Source: Lachnospiraceae bacterium (lineage in GTDB: Bacteria; Bacillota; Clostridia; Lachnospirales; Lachnospiraceae). From it: 64,000 nt of DNA. A program made the translations under genes and the position numbers. The DNA lies in the NCBI GenBank assembly GCA_910575255.1, contig CAJTEM010000003.1, forward strand, positions 180,902 to 244,901. The letters run 5' to 3'. Shown here piece by piece: positions 7,735-14,593 of this stretch (the stretch's first letter is position 1; the number at the start of each line of letters is the position of its first letter). The notes under the pieces were generated by a model. It worked only from the letters and a program-made list of their open reading frames with translations. It did no database searches and was not told the origin of the DNA.

Positions 7735-8290
7735 ATGCCTCCTTTCTCAGAAGCTCCAACTCTTTTACGATATTCCCCTCAAAATCCAGAATCCGAAACC
7801 ATCCCTCCTCCAGAATCGCATAGGTTGGCGGATTCCCTCCCTTGGGAATCGATACAGAACCTGGATTCAGCACATAACCAATGCTCATCCTTTCCGCCTT
7901 CAGCAGATGTGTATGTCCGTGAATCAGAATATCACCCTCCTTCATCGGTGGAAGATTCTCCTGATGATACACATGACCATGAGTTGCATAAAAAGTCAGG
8001 CCATTCAGCACCAGAACCGCATAATCCGCCATCACCGGGAATTCCAGTACCATCTGATCCACCTCTGCCTCACAGTTCCCTCTCACCGCATAGATCTCGT
8101 TCTTCACGGAATTCAGCATGGCAATCACTTCCTTCGGGGCATACTCCCTCGGAAGGTCATTGCGCGGCCCATGATACAGAAGATCTCCCAGCAAAATCAG
8201 CCGGTCTGCACCAGACCGGCGGTATTCCTTCAAAAGCCTTCGGCAGTACCATGCCGACCCATGTATATCAGACGCAAACATATATCTCAT
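7715..8290 (-). CDS. yfcE: YfcE phosphodiesterase
   Basis: A 191-residue two-metal phosphodiesterase close to E. coli YfcE, which starts with the very similar MKLMFASDIHGS; here MRYMFASDIHGS. Metal motifs are all present: SDIHGS (8-13), LGDLLYHGPRN, RGNCEAEVDQ, ATHGHVYH and IHGHTH. The start at 8290 is chosen by that alignment and by GGGAG nine bases upstream; an ATG six codons earlier lacks a ribosome site. First gene of the operon leading through the methyltransferase, protease and RdgB genes, driven by a clear promoter near 8360. The physiological substrate of YfcE is not known. Confidence 0.93.
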   Translation of the reverse strand: MRYMFASDIHGSAWYCRRLLKEYRRSGADRLILLGDLLYHGPRNDLPREYAPKEVIAMLNSVKNEIYAVRGNCEAEVDQMVLEFPVMADYAVLVLNGLTFYATHGHVYHQENLPPMKEGDILIHGHTHLLKAERMSIGYVLNPGSVSIPKGGNPPTYAILEEGWFRILDFEGNIVKELELLRKEAYGRSDF

Positions 8291-8356
8291 TCTGCTATTC
8301 TCCCTCATGCCTATGCTGCTCTTCCAGATATTAACAAAGAGTAGCTAATATTTACT

Positions 8357-8385
8357 ATTTTATAGCCTGGCTATACGCTTGTCAA
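8357..8385 (-). promoter_or_regulatory. Promoter of the yfcE-rlmL-like-protease-rdgB operon
   Basis: On the minus strand: -35 TTGACA (8380-8385), 17-base spacer, -10 TAAAAT (8357-8362), about 65 bases upstream of the yfcE start. Confidence 0.75.
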
Positions 8386-8432
8386 CGGAAAAATCCCTGC
8401 TCCTTTCGTCAGATGTCCTGGAAAATCGCAGT

Positions 8433-8759
8433 TTAGCGTGCAGCCAGGGAACCGCACCCTTCCAGATACTTCCCCCTGTACGCTTCAATTCCTCCGCAGA
8501 TATCTGCCACCTGATATCCGTAACGGGCAAGTTCCCTCGCAGCCAGCATGCTGCGGGGTCCCCGGTAGCAATACAAGATCAGCAGACGATCCACGGGCAG
8601 TTCCCCCACCCGTCCCCAGAATTCCTCATCCGGTATATTGACTGCTCCACGAATATGAGACTGTGCGTAGGAAGCCCGATCCCTCATATCTACCAGATAG
8701 ATCCAACGGTTCTCATCCAGATACTGCTCCAGCTGTGCTGTACTGATTATATACCACAT
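8433..8759 (-). CDS. Single-domain rhodanese-like sulfurtransferase
   Basis: A 108-residue single rhodanese domain, probably carrying sulfur as a cysteine persulfide in the cytoplasm. Family marks are VDMRDRASYAQSHIRGAVNIP (in the CH2A region) and the active-site loop CYRGPRS with the catalytic Cys at about residue 64. The six-residue loop after the Cys is the sulfurtransferase type rather than the longer Cdc25 phosphatase type. The ribosome site is weak (AGGCGG). A -10 TATAAT lies just upstream (8791-8796, minus strand), right after the terminator of the previous gene, with a poor -35. No partner gene is adjacent, so its sulfur acceptor is unknown. Confidence 0.9.
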   Translation of the reverse strand: MWYIISTAQLEQYLDENRWIYLVDMRDRASYAQSHIRGAVNIPDEEFWGRVGELPVDRLLILYCYRGPRSMLAARELARYGYQVADICGGIEAYRGKYLEGCGSLAAR

Positions 8760-8801
8760 TATTTACCGCCTGTTTTATCTTTTTACTGCTATTATATGCA
8801 G

Positions 8802-8832
8802 AAAAGCCGTCCCTTGTCCCAGGACGGCCTTC
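8802..8832 (-). terminator. Terminator after the Asn-rich small gene
   Basis: On the minus strand GCCGTCC and GGACGGC form a stem around a short loop, followed by TTTTCTGC. It separates the small sporulation gene from the rhodanese gene. Confidence 0.65.
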
Positions 8833-8947
8833 TATCTTTGTTCGTGTTCGATTTTGAGAAATGCACCTGCCATCAGCTACATTTCCCGGCTCCCACATGA
8901 CGAAACCTATAACCTCTGTCTGTGAAGGCCGATTGCCCCGTAACCAG

Positions 8948-9100
8948 TTAGCGATTGTTGTTCTGGTTGCTGTTGCGGCTGCTGTTCTGGCTGTTATTCT
9001 GGCTATTGTTCTGATTGTTGTTCTGGCTGCTGTTGCGGCTGTTGTTCCGGCCATTGTTGCAGTTCTTGCTGTTATCCATGTCATTGTAATTGTCTCTCAT
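8948..9100 (-). CDS. 50-residue Asn/Ser/Gln-rich small protein under a sigma-G promoter
   Basis: A short gene: ATG at 9100, TAA at 8948-8950. It is supported by AGGAGG (9109-9114) eight bases upstream, a near-perfect forespore promoter and a terminator downstream. The product begins MRDNYNDMDNSKNCNNGRNN and continues as NNSQ/NSSR/NNNQ repeats: 22 of 50 residues are Asn, 9 Ser, 5 Gln, 5 Arg, with one Cys and almost nothing hydrophobic. It should be disordered and slightly basic. It is not one of the alpha/beta or gamma small acid-soluble spore proteins that I can recognise, but promoter and composition suggest a forespore-made, spore-core or spore-coat-associated protein. A longer frame on the same strand (8713-9084, Thr/Ala/Arg-rich) is the out-of-frame shadow of this gene. 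Confidence 0.8.
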   Translation of the reverse strand: MRDNYNDMDNSKNCNNGRNNSRNSSQNNNQNNSQNNSQNSSRNSNQNNNR

Positions 9101-9143
9101 GGTTCATACCTCCTGATTTCATTCATTGAATTTGTTACAGGAG

Positions 9144-9173
9144 TAGTATGGCTTGTTCCCGATCAATTATTCA
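9144..9173 (-). promoter_or_regulatory. Sigma-G (forespore) promoter
   Basis: On the minus strand: -35 TGAATA (9168-9173), exactly 17 bases, -10 CATACTA (9144-9150). These are the hexamers typical of B. subtilis ssp genes read by sigma-G. The predicted start near 9137 gives a leader of about 37 bases. Confidence 0.8.
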
Positions 9174-9231
9174 TATTTCCGGACTTTTTCAGCTATTTCT
9201 TAAAACCACCATTTTTTAATAGGATTTCCAT

Positions 9232-9260
9232 TTGCTTTTTGTGTATAGATTTAGTATAAT
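9232..9260 (+). promoter_or_regulatory. Sigma-A promoter of a possible small RNA
   Basis: On the plus strand: -35 TTGCTT (9232-9237), 17-base spacer, -10 TATAAT (9255-9260). No plus-strand reading frame follows; the transcript would run into the hairpin terminator ending at 9360. Confidence 0.6.
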
Positions 9261-9266
9261 CAAATA

Positions 9267-9360
9267 GAAGAAACTGATTTCCCTTAAATCAATTTCTTCA
9301 GCCTTATTAATTATTTATACTCCCCTCAAAAAGCCAGGCAGCTCCCCTGCCTGGCTTTTT
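9267..9360 (+). ncRNA. Candidate small RNA of about 95 nt
   Basis: Between the plus-strand promoter (9232-9260) and a perfect terminator (9328-9360) lies a compact transcript with no coding potential. It would fold into a 5' hairpin (about 9271-9284 with 9286-9299, AT-rich), a single-stranded stretch holding ACUCCCCUC, and the terminator. C-rich single-stranded patches of this kind are how several Gram-positive regulatory RNAs bind ribosome sites. The terminator also serves the convergent NlpC/P60 gene, so its presence alone is not proof. No known RNA family is recognised. Confidence 0.35.
9328..9360. terminator. Bidirectional terminator between the candidate sRNA and the NlpC/P60 gene
   Basis: Perfect 13-bp stem: AAAAAGCCAGGCA (9328-9340) with TGCCTGGCTTTTT (9348-9360). 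A-tract and T-tract make it work in both directions. Confidence 0.9.
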
Positions 9361-9382
9361 CTTGTTCAGAAAATCTGACTTA

Positions 9383-10027
9383 TCATAACATACTGATGAT
9401 CTTAACTGGCGCCCGATAGTTCCAGTTCGAAATTTTGATTCCAGTCTTATAAGTAGAGGCATGTACAATCTGACCGTTGCCAATATACATCGCCACATGG
9501 TTGATATGGGAACCGCTGCCATAAAAAATGAGGTCTCCCGGCTGCATCTGATTCGCACTGATTGCTCTGCCCTGTGTCGCCTGGGTCACGGAAGAACGGT
9601 TCATGCCGATACCGGCTCCGTTCTGCATTACAAATTTCACAAATCCGGAGCAATCTACACCTGTGCGGGGATCATTCCCCCCAGCGCGGTACGGACCTCC
9701 TACAAACTGCAACGCGTAACTTACCAGATTCTGACGTACTGCCGCTTCCTGCTCGGCAGCTTCCTTTGCCTCGGCCTCCGCACGCACCCGGCTCTGAATC
9801 GCCGGATCTGGCCCGGAATCCGACATATCCTCCTCCGCCTCTGCCTCTAATACCGGAGAAGCTTCTCCTTCCGCTTCCTCTGTATCCTCAACATCCTCTA
9901 TATCCGCTTCCCCGGCAATCGCATTCTCTTCCACCACGATTGGCTCCGCATAAGAAAGAATCGGTGCCTTCCACATCACAATTCCTGCTGTCATCATCGC
10001 AGTTATGTACAATCCGAGTTTTCTCAT
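9383..10027 (-). CDS. Secreted NlpC/P60 (C40) peptidoglycan hydrolase
   Basis: Predicted gamma-D-glutamyl-diamino-acid endopeptidase that cuts peptidoglycan stem peptides. The 214-residue protein has a signal peptide (about 1-28), then a highly acidic Glu/Ala-rich linker (about 33-95), and a C-terminal NlpC/P60 domain with catalytic Cys126 in GVDCSGFV, His177 in HINHVAMY and His189 in QIVHAS. There is no recognisable cell-wall-binding repeat. The start has GGAG/AAGGA just upstream. A consensus promoter lies 80 bases upstream, and the shared terminator 9328-9360 follows. Exported autolysin or spent-peptide trimming enzyme; which is not decidable. Confidence 0.92.
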   Translation of the reverse strand: MRKLGLYITAMMTAGIVMWKAPILSYAEPIVVEENAIAGEADIEDVEDTEEAEGEASPVLEAEAEEDMSDSGPDPAIQSRVRAEAEAKEAAEQEAAVRQNLVSYALQFVGGPYRAGGNDPRTGVDCSGFVKFVMQNGAGIGMNRSSVTQATQGRAISANQMQPGDLIFYGSGSHINHVAMYIGNGQIVHASTYKTGIKISNWNYRAPVKIISML

Positions 10028-10108
10028 TCCTTTTCTCCAATCTCTGACATTATTTTTTTAAAAATCATCTCTTAATTATTACGTAAATGTTAAATTTATT
10101 ACATCTAT

Positions 10109-10137
10109 ATTGTACAATTAAAACATTTCCATGTCAA
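10109..10137 (-). promoter_or_regulatory. Promoter of the NlpC/P60 gene
   Basis: On the minus strand: -35 TTGACA (10132-10137), 17-base spacer, -10 TACAAT (10109-10114). The leader is about 75 bases and AT-rich with GTAATAA repeats. Confidence 0.8.
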
Positions 10138-10187
10138 CCCAATTAAAGAAAATTTTATAATTTTTAGAACCACTGTATTACTTTTTA

Positions 10188-10390
10188 CGGGCAATGTCAG
10201 GATACCAGGGTCAAAAGGTCTAAAATCCGATGCAAGCTTGCTTGCAAGAGGATTTTTAAATGTTTCTGAAGGCGCTAAATGTCCGGTGGACGTTTGTTCA
10301 GCACCGACCGCAACGGAGTGAAGAAGCGGGAACACAAAATGCGGAGCAATCCGGTATCAGAGGGGTCAAAAGACTTTTTGACCCCGACAT
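10188..10390. repeat. Intergenic repeat element, GTCAAAAG type
   Basis: A gene-free block with two internal palindromes: AAAATCC..GCAAG/CTTGC..GGATTTT near 10221-10256, and a 10-bp stem GGGGTCAAAA/TTTTGACCCC (10362-10371 with 10376-10385). GGGTCAAAAG occurs at both ends (from 10209 and 10363). From memory, similar sequence recurs between genes in Lachnospiraceae, but this window holds only one copy, so the repeat status is inference. Confidence 0.5.
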
Positions 10391-10391
10391 C

Positions 10392-10439
10392 ATGTCAGTA
10401 AGTTAAGAAATCGCGAAACACAGCTTAACTTACTGACAT
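10392..10439. repeat. Minimal palindrome made of the repeat-family ends
   Basis: ATGTCAGTAAGTTAAG (10392-10407) and its exact reverse complement (10424-10439) enclose the 16-base loop AAATCGCGAAACACAG. The left half plus loop is the same as the start of the long palindromes at 43471, 43732 and 63870. It looks like a copy that has lost its whole interior. Confidence 0.8.
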
Positions 10440-10629
10440 TGGTTCACGGGAGATTACGGAAGGTATAAGATCGATTTTAAACTTTCCGGCCAAAATCCTT
10501 TTCCTTTAAGGCTTACCTTCCGGCAAAACAAAGGCCGCCCGTATCGCTGTTCCCGGACTCAAAAGCTTCTTAAGCCTTAAGTCTCTGCAACAGCAACACA
10601 GACAGCCATTGTCCGTACGGATCCGACCG
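10440..10629. other. Gene-free remnant of palindromic repeats
   Basis: Contains a CGGAAGGTA / TACCTTCCG pair (about 10457 and 10530), the same flank hexamers as in the repeat family, with a degraded interior. No reading frame with a ribosome site is seen. Together with 10028-10439 this makes a 600-base stretch without genes. Confidence 0.5.
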
Positions 10630-11109
10630 CTATCTTCCTGGCCCTGAACCACCTCTCACAAACCACATAATCAGAATCACCAGCCCGATCACCGGAAGCA
10701 GGGGCAACACCAGACTCAGAATTCCCCCGACTATCATCAACACTACCGTAATCATCAGTACTACCAGCACAATCCCCAGAAGCTTCCAGTACCACTTATT
10801 CAGGTCATAATACCGGACACCCCCGCTATTCTGATAGCTCTCGTCTCTGCCGCTTTTGGCATAGCTCTCCGATGCCGTCTCACGACTCCCATAACTGCCG
10901 TCCCCGGCCCCTGGCGTCGCATCAATAATCGTCCGGGCAATCAGCCGCGGGCTTCCCAGCTCCTCCATGATCTCCTCTTCTGTTCGGCCTCTTCCCTGCT
11001 CCGTGCGAATATAATCCTCGTAATACCGCAGATTTTCCTTCACCGTCTCCGTCGGCATCTCGCCGGCAAGTGCCTCGCCAAGTCCCTGCAAAAATTCCTC
11101 TTTTTTCAT
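10630..11109 (-). CDS. DUF1700 (HAAS-type) membrane protein
   Basis: A 159-residue protein of the DUF1700 family. The N-terminal half has the hallmark pattern KEEFLQGLGEAL..MPTETVKENLRYYEDYI and EEEIMEELGSPRLIA, a short helical domain thought to bind a partner. A Gly/Ser-rich linker follows, then two membrane helices around residues 115-152 and a C-terminal GGSGPGR tail. Such proteins are usually encoded next to a PadR regulator; none is present here. The start at 11109 (ATG, with AAAGGGA about 11 bases upstream) is preferred to a TTG seven codons earlier. Function is unknown; envelope-stress sensing has been proposed for relatives. Confidence 0.85.
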   Translation of the reverse strand: MKKEEFLQGLGEALAGEMPTETVKENLRYYEDYIRTEQGRGRTEEEIMEELGSPRLIARTIIDATPGAGDGSYGSRETASESYAKSGRDESYQNSGGVRYYDLNKWYWKLLGIVLVVLMITVVLMIVGGILSLVLPLLPVIGLVILIMWFVRGGSGPGR

Positions 11110-11133
11110 TCTTGTGTCATTCCCTTTCAAGAT

Positions 11134-11299
11134 CTAGTACAAGCCGATTTAAATACCTTTCTATTTCGTTGAGGATGCTTTTTCGAGAGTGCAAAGGAAA
11201 AAGCGGAGGCGTAGTGGTGCTACGCTGAGCATTTTTTCTTTGTGCTATCGGGAAAGCAGACCAGCGAAATGGAAGGTTATTTAAATCAGCTTCTAGTAC
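11134..11299. repeat. Long imperfect palindrome, second repeat type
   Basis: Outer arms CTAGTA..GATTTAAATA..CTATTTCG (from 11134) and CGAAAT..TTATTTAAATC..CTAGTA (to 11298) are mirror images, and inner arms GCAAAGGAAAAAGC..GGCGTAG/CTACGC..TTTTTTCTTTG close on the loop TGGTG. It lies between fbp and the DUF1700 gene and carries no gene. Different in sequence from the palindromes at 43-44 and 63.7 kb. Confidence 0.7.
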
Positions 11300-11372
11300 A
11301 ACGTTGCTTAAATTTCGGTGAATTCGGCACTCGTTATTTCCGCAATGCTGTACCAGTGTGACCCTTGTCTCT

Positions 11373-13316
11373 TCAATCTTCCAATATCTGTTCTTTAATA
11401 TCTCCCCGGCGATATGCTGCGACCAATTCCTTCAGATCCTTAACCCGGCCGCGCAGCTCCATTCCCCGATCCGTATCCGCCACCATTACACGCTTCTTCA
11501 TCTTCTCCACAATCGACACTCTCGGAGTATTCTCCGTTTTCGGGTCAAAAGGCTTATGCTCTGCCAGCGCCAGATGATGTGAATTGCAAATCAAGGTATA
11601 GCCCGCAATCCCGGTACATTTCTGATAGGCTTTGGAAAGTCCGCCATCGATAATGAAGAGCCTGCCCCCTGCCTTCACCGGCGTCTCCCCATCCTTAATC
11701 TTCACTGGCACATGTCCATTAATAATATGTGTCCCTTCTCCGGAAAGTCCGAACTCTCCCAGAATCCGCTCACATACCTCCACCTTCTGGCTCAGCTGAT
11801 AATACGGATTCATCCGCTCCCTGTGGGTGCTCTTGTCCTCTACAAAGTAATGCTCGAAGGTAGTCATTCGCTCCTTGCCAAAAACAGGGGACTTTGCTCC
11901 GCACCAGAGATACCACATCAGATCCCTGGCATTCTCCTTCTCCGGATCCTCCTCCTCAAGAAAATATGCCTTATGAACCTCCTCCGCAATATAGTCCATC
12001 AATGCCTTGCCGCTCAAGGACTCTCCGGCACATTCCATCGACTCAAAGCTTCCGTCAACCTTCATCGGAATGCAGCCATGATACAGCAGATTCCCATTAT
12101 AGCATTTGTACAATGCGCCATTGGAATACAGGAAACGGATATGCTTGTGCAAAAGCCCGCTGTGCTTAAAGGAAAGCACCAGTGTATGCAAAAGCTCCTG
12201 CTCCTCCCTTGTCAGCCGAAGAGGATCCGCCGGATCTACGGTCGGAAAATCCATATCCAGCATCGGATATTCCTTCCCTGATATCATCACAGTCCCCTTC
12301 TTAAAATCGATAGATTCCATCAGCAGGCGGTCATTCATCTCATACTCCGGATGCCGCTTGATGATCTTTCCCTCTACCTTGAACTGAAGCACAGCAATCG
12401 CCTTATGCATCTTGGCCACCAGCCCGGGATCTACCACATCATAGATATTCTCATCCAGAATCTTCGGTGCAAAACGCGTACAGGGATCATCCTTATATAC
12501 CCGTGCCGCAAACATGGACAACGGCCGGAGATTAATCCCATAGCCATCCTCCAACACATCAAAGCTGTTATAGCTGATGGCGATCCGCAGGACATTGCAC
12601 ACACAGGCTTCGTTCCCTGTCGCTGCTCCCATCCAGGAGATATCATGATTCCCCCATTGAATATCCACATCATGGAAACGCATCAGCTCATCCATAATAA
12701 TATCCGCCCGTGGTCCCCGGTCAAAAATATCTCCGATAATATGAAGATTGTCAATGGTAAGATTCTGAATCAGATTGCATAACGCAATGATGAAGGCCTC
12801 TGCCACCTGCGTCTCTATCACTGTATGGATAATCTCCTCATAATACAGCCGCTTGTTATCATCATTATAATCTACATGAAGAAGCTCATCAATGATATAC
12901 GCGAATTCCTTCGGCATCTTCTTACGCACCTTGGAACGTGTATACTTGGAAGAAACCTCTTTACAGATCTGTACCAGCCGGTAGATCGTGACCCGCTGCC
13001 AATCCTCAGTATTCTTACCGTTCTGCTTCAACTTTGACAGATTCCTCTCCGGATAATAGATCAGGTTGGCAAGCTCTACTTCTTCCTCTTCCTGAATAAT
13101 ATGCCCAAAAGTAGCACGGATCTTCTCCCGGATAATCCCTGACGCACTGCGCAGCAAATGGATAAATGCCTCGTATTCCCCATGCAGATCACTGAAAAAA
13201 TATTCTGTGCCTTTCGGCAGTCCGCAGATTGCCATCAGATTGATGATCTCACTGGATGCTGCCTTCACACTGGGATACTCCCTTGCCCATAATTTCAGAT
13301 ATTCCAAATCTTTCAT
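11373..13316 (-). CDS. fbp: Fructose-1,6-bisphosphatase, class III
   Basis: Gluconeogenic enzyme that converts fructose 1,6-bisphosphate to fructose 6-phosphate. The 647-residue sequence is the Firmicute class III type, a calcineurin-like metal enzyme unrelated to classes I and II: FFSDLHGEYEAF, GDIFDRGPRAD, WGNHDISWMGA and the late INGHVPVK and IDGGLSKAYQ motifs are all there. The start at 13316 follows GGGAGG five bases upstream; the frame is open for 28 more codons but without a better start. It is alone on its transcript. Class III enzymes in Bacillus respond to PEP and AMP; whether this one does cannot be read here. Confidence 0.96.
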   Translation of the reverse strand: MKDLEYLKLWAREYPSVKAASSEIINLMAICGLPKGTEYFFSDLHGEYEAFIHLLRSASGIIREKIRATFGHIIQEEEEVELANLIYYPERNLSKLKQNGKNTEDWQRVTIYRLVQICKEVSSKYTRSKVRKKMPKEFAYIIDELLHVDYNDDNKRLYYEEIIHTVIETQVAEAFIIALCNLIQNLTIDNLHIIGDIFDRGPRADIIMDELMRFHDVDIQWGNHDISWMGAATGNEACVCNVLRIAISYNSFDVLEDGYGINLRPLSMFAARVYKDDPCTRFAPKILDENIYDVVDPGLVAKMHKAIAVLQFKVEGKIIKRHPEYEMNDRLLMESIDFKKGTVMISGKEYPMLDMDFPTVDPADPLRLTREEQELLHTLVLSFKHSGLLHKHIRFLYSNGALYKCYNGNLLYHGCIPMKVDGSFESMECAGESLSGKALMDYIAEEVHKAYFLEEEDPEKENARDLMWYLWCGAKSPVFGKERMTTFEHYFVEDKSTHRERMNPYYQLSQKVEVCERILGEFGLSGEGTHIINGHVPVKIKDGETPVKAGGRLFIIDGGLSKAYQKCTGIAGYTLICNSHHLALAEHKPFDPKTENTPRVSIVEKMKKRVMVADTDRGMELRGRVKDLKELVAAYRRGDIKEQILED

Positions 13317-13439
13317 CTCAGCCTCCCATATACCCCGCCGGCCCTTCTCCCACCGACCGTAATTTCTGAATATAGCAATATAGTACCACATTTTATTCAT
13401 ATTTCATAATGAATTTTTCATAAATTGATGAAAAAGCTC

Positions 13440-13468
13440 TTGTCAAAGAGGCCTTTTTCGCTTATAAT
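13440..13468 (+). promoter_or_regulatory. Promoter of tRNA-Val
   Basis: -35 TTGTCA (13440-13445), 17-base spacer, consensus -10 TATAAT (13463-13468), placing the start about 3 bases before the mature tRNA. Confidence 0.85.
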
Positions 13469-13477
13469 GTTTTTAAT

Positions 13478-13550
13478 GGAGATATAGCTCAGCTGGGAGA
13501 GCATCTGCTTGACGTGTAGAGGGTCGTAGGTTCGAGTCCTATTGTCTCCA
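13478..13550 (+). tRNA. tRNA-Val(GAC)
   Basis: 73-base cloverleaf: acceptor GGAGATA/TGTCTCC (one wobble), D-arm GCTCAGCTGGGAGAGC, anticodon stem TCTGC/GTAGA with loop TTGACGT (anticodon GAC), T-arm GTAGGTTCGAGTCCTAT, discriminator A. CCA is not encoded. Confidence 0.96.
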
Positions 13551-13644
13551 TCCATCCGGTAAAGTGTACTTTGCATAAAGTATGTTTTATCGGATTTTTA
13601 ACATATTCCTGCAGATGCTGCAGATTTTCAGGAGGCTTATTATT

Positions 13645-14451
13645 ATGGAGCAACTCTATGTATTCGGTACCGGCAATGCTGCTGTCACCCGCTGCTACAA
13701 CACCTGCTTTGCCATCCGCAATGACTCTGACCAGTTTTTCATGGTGGATGCCGGAGGCGGCAACGGTATTCTGCGCATTCTGCAGGATATGCAGGTATCC
13801 TTTGATCAGATTCACCATATTTTCGTTACTCATGAACATACCGACCATCTTCTTGGCATTGTCTGGATGGTCCGTTTCATCGCTACCGGCATCCGCAAAG
13901 GCTCCTATGAAGGAGATCTGAATATTTACTGCCACTCAGATCTGATTTCTACCATTGACACCTTCTGTCGGCTGACTCTCCAGGACAAACTCTACCGCAC
14001 AATCGGGGAACGCATCCATCTGATCGCTGTCAGCGACGGAGAGTCCCGCCATATTCTGGACTATAATATGACCTTTTTTGATATCCACTCCACCAAGGCC
14101 AGACAATATGGATTCACCGTCTTCCTCTCTAACGGCCGTCGGCTGACCTGCGCAGGTGATGAGCCTTACAATCCGCTCTGCCGTTCTTATGTGGAAGGCA
14201 GTGACTGGCTGTTGCATGAAGCCTTCTGCCTGTATGGCGAACGCGAACATTTCCAGCCATATGAAAAGCATCACAGCACGGTCAGGGATGCCTGTGAGCT
14301 TGCTGCCGAACTTCACATCCCGAATCTGGTTCTGTGGCATACGGAAGACAAGTCCATAGACCACCGCAAGGAACTCTATCTGGCGGAAGGCCGGCAATAT
14401 TATACAGGCAATCTCTATGTGCCCTATGACGGTGAGGTTCTGGATTTATAG
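13645..14451 (+). CDS. MBL-fold metallo-hydrolase (RNase Z-like branch)
   Basis: A 268-residue metallo-beta-lactamase-fold hydrolase. The zinc motif THEHTDHLLG is at about residues 63-72, followed by a central Asp (CAGDEPYN) and a late His (LWHTEDKS). The overall plan resembles the ElaC/RNase Z group, and the N-terminal FGTGNAAVTRCYNTCFAI fits it. It lacks an obvious exosite arm, so tRNA 3'-end cutting is not assured even though a CCA-less tRNA gene lies immediately upstream. AGGAGG nine bases before the ATG at 13645 fixes the start; the longer frame overlaps the tRNA region without a ribosome site. It may be read through from the tRNA-Val promoter, because no terminator is visible between them. 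Confidence 0.85.
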   Translation: MEQLYVFGTGNAAVTRCYNTCFAIRNDSDQFFMVDAGGGNGILRILQDMQVSFDQIHHIFVTHEHTDHLLGIVWMVRFIATGIRKGSYEGDLNIYCHSDLISTIDTFCRLTLQDKLYRTIGERIHLIAVSDGESRHILDYNMTFFDIHSTKARQYGFTVFLSNGRRLTCAGDEPYNPLCRSYVEGSDWLLHEAFCLYGEREHFQPYEKHHSTVRDACELAAELHIPNLVLWHTEDKSIDHRKELYLAEGRQYYTGNLYVPYDGEVLDL

Positions 14452-14593
14452 GTCTTATTCTATCAGGCATGTCGCTTCTTTCTCATTCCGATTTCTGTCC
14501 GGGACATAATCCCTCTCCCTCCCTGCATATAAATATCTGTACACTAATGTGGATTACACCAGATATCATTGAATATAACAGGGAGGAACTCCG

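Noticed and set aside
8713..9084. 123-codon minus-strand frame rich in Thr, Ala and Arg (TARTATMAGTTAAT type)
   Set aside because: It is the +1 shadow of the 50-residue Asn-rich gene, which has the ribosome site, promoter and terminator; the longer frame has none and runs through that terminator.
13428..13458. Apparent terminator hairpin (AAAAAGCTCTT / AAAGAGGCCTTTTT)
   Set aside because: The stem contains the -35 of the tRNA-Val promoter and is poorly paired in the centre; the promoter reading is better supported.
13645..14451. Assigning the MBL-fold gene as rnz (tRNase Z)
   Set aside because: The metal motifs fit but no flexible-arm exosite is evident; adjacency to a tRNA gene is not enough.
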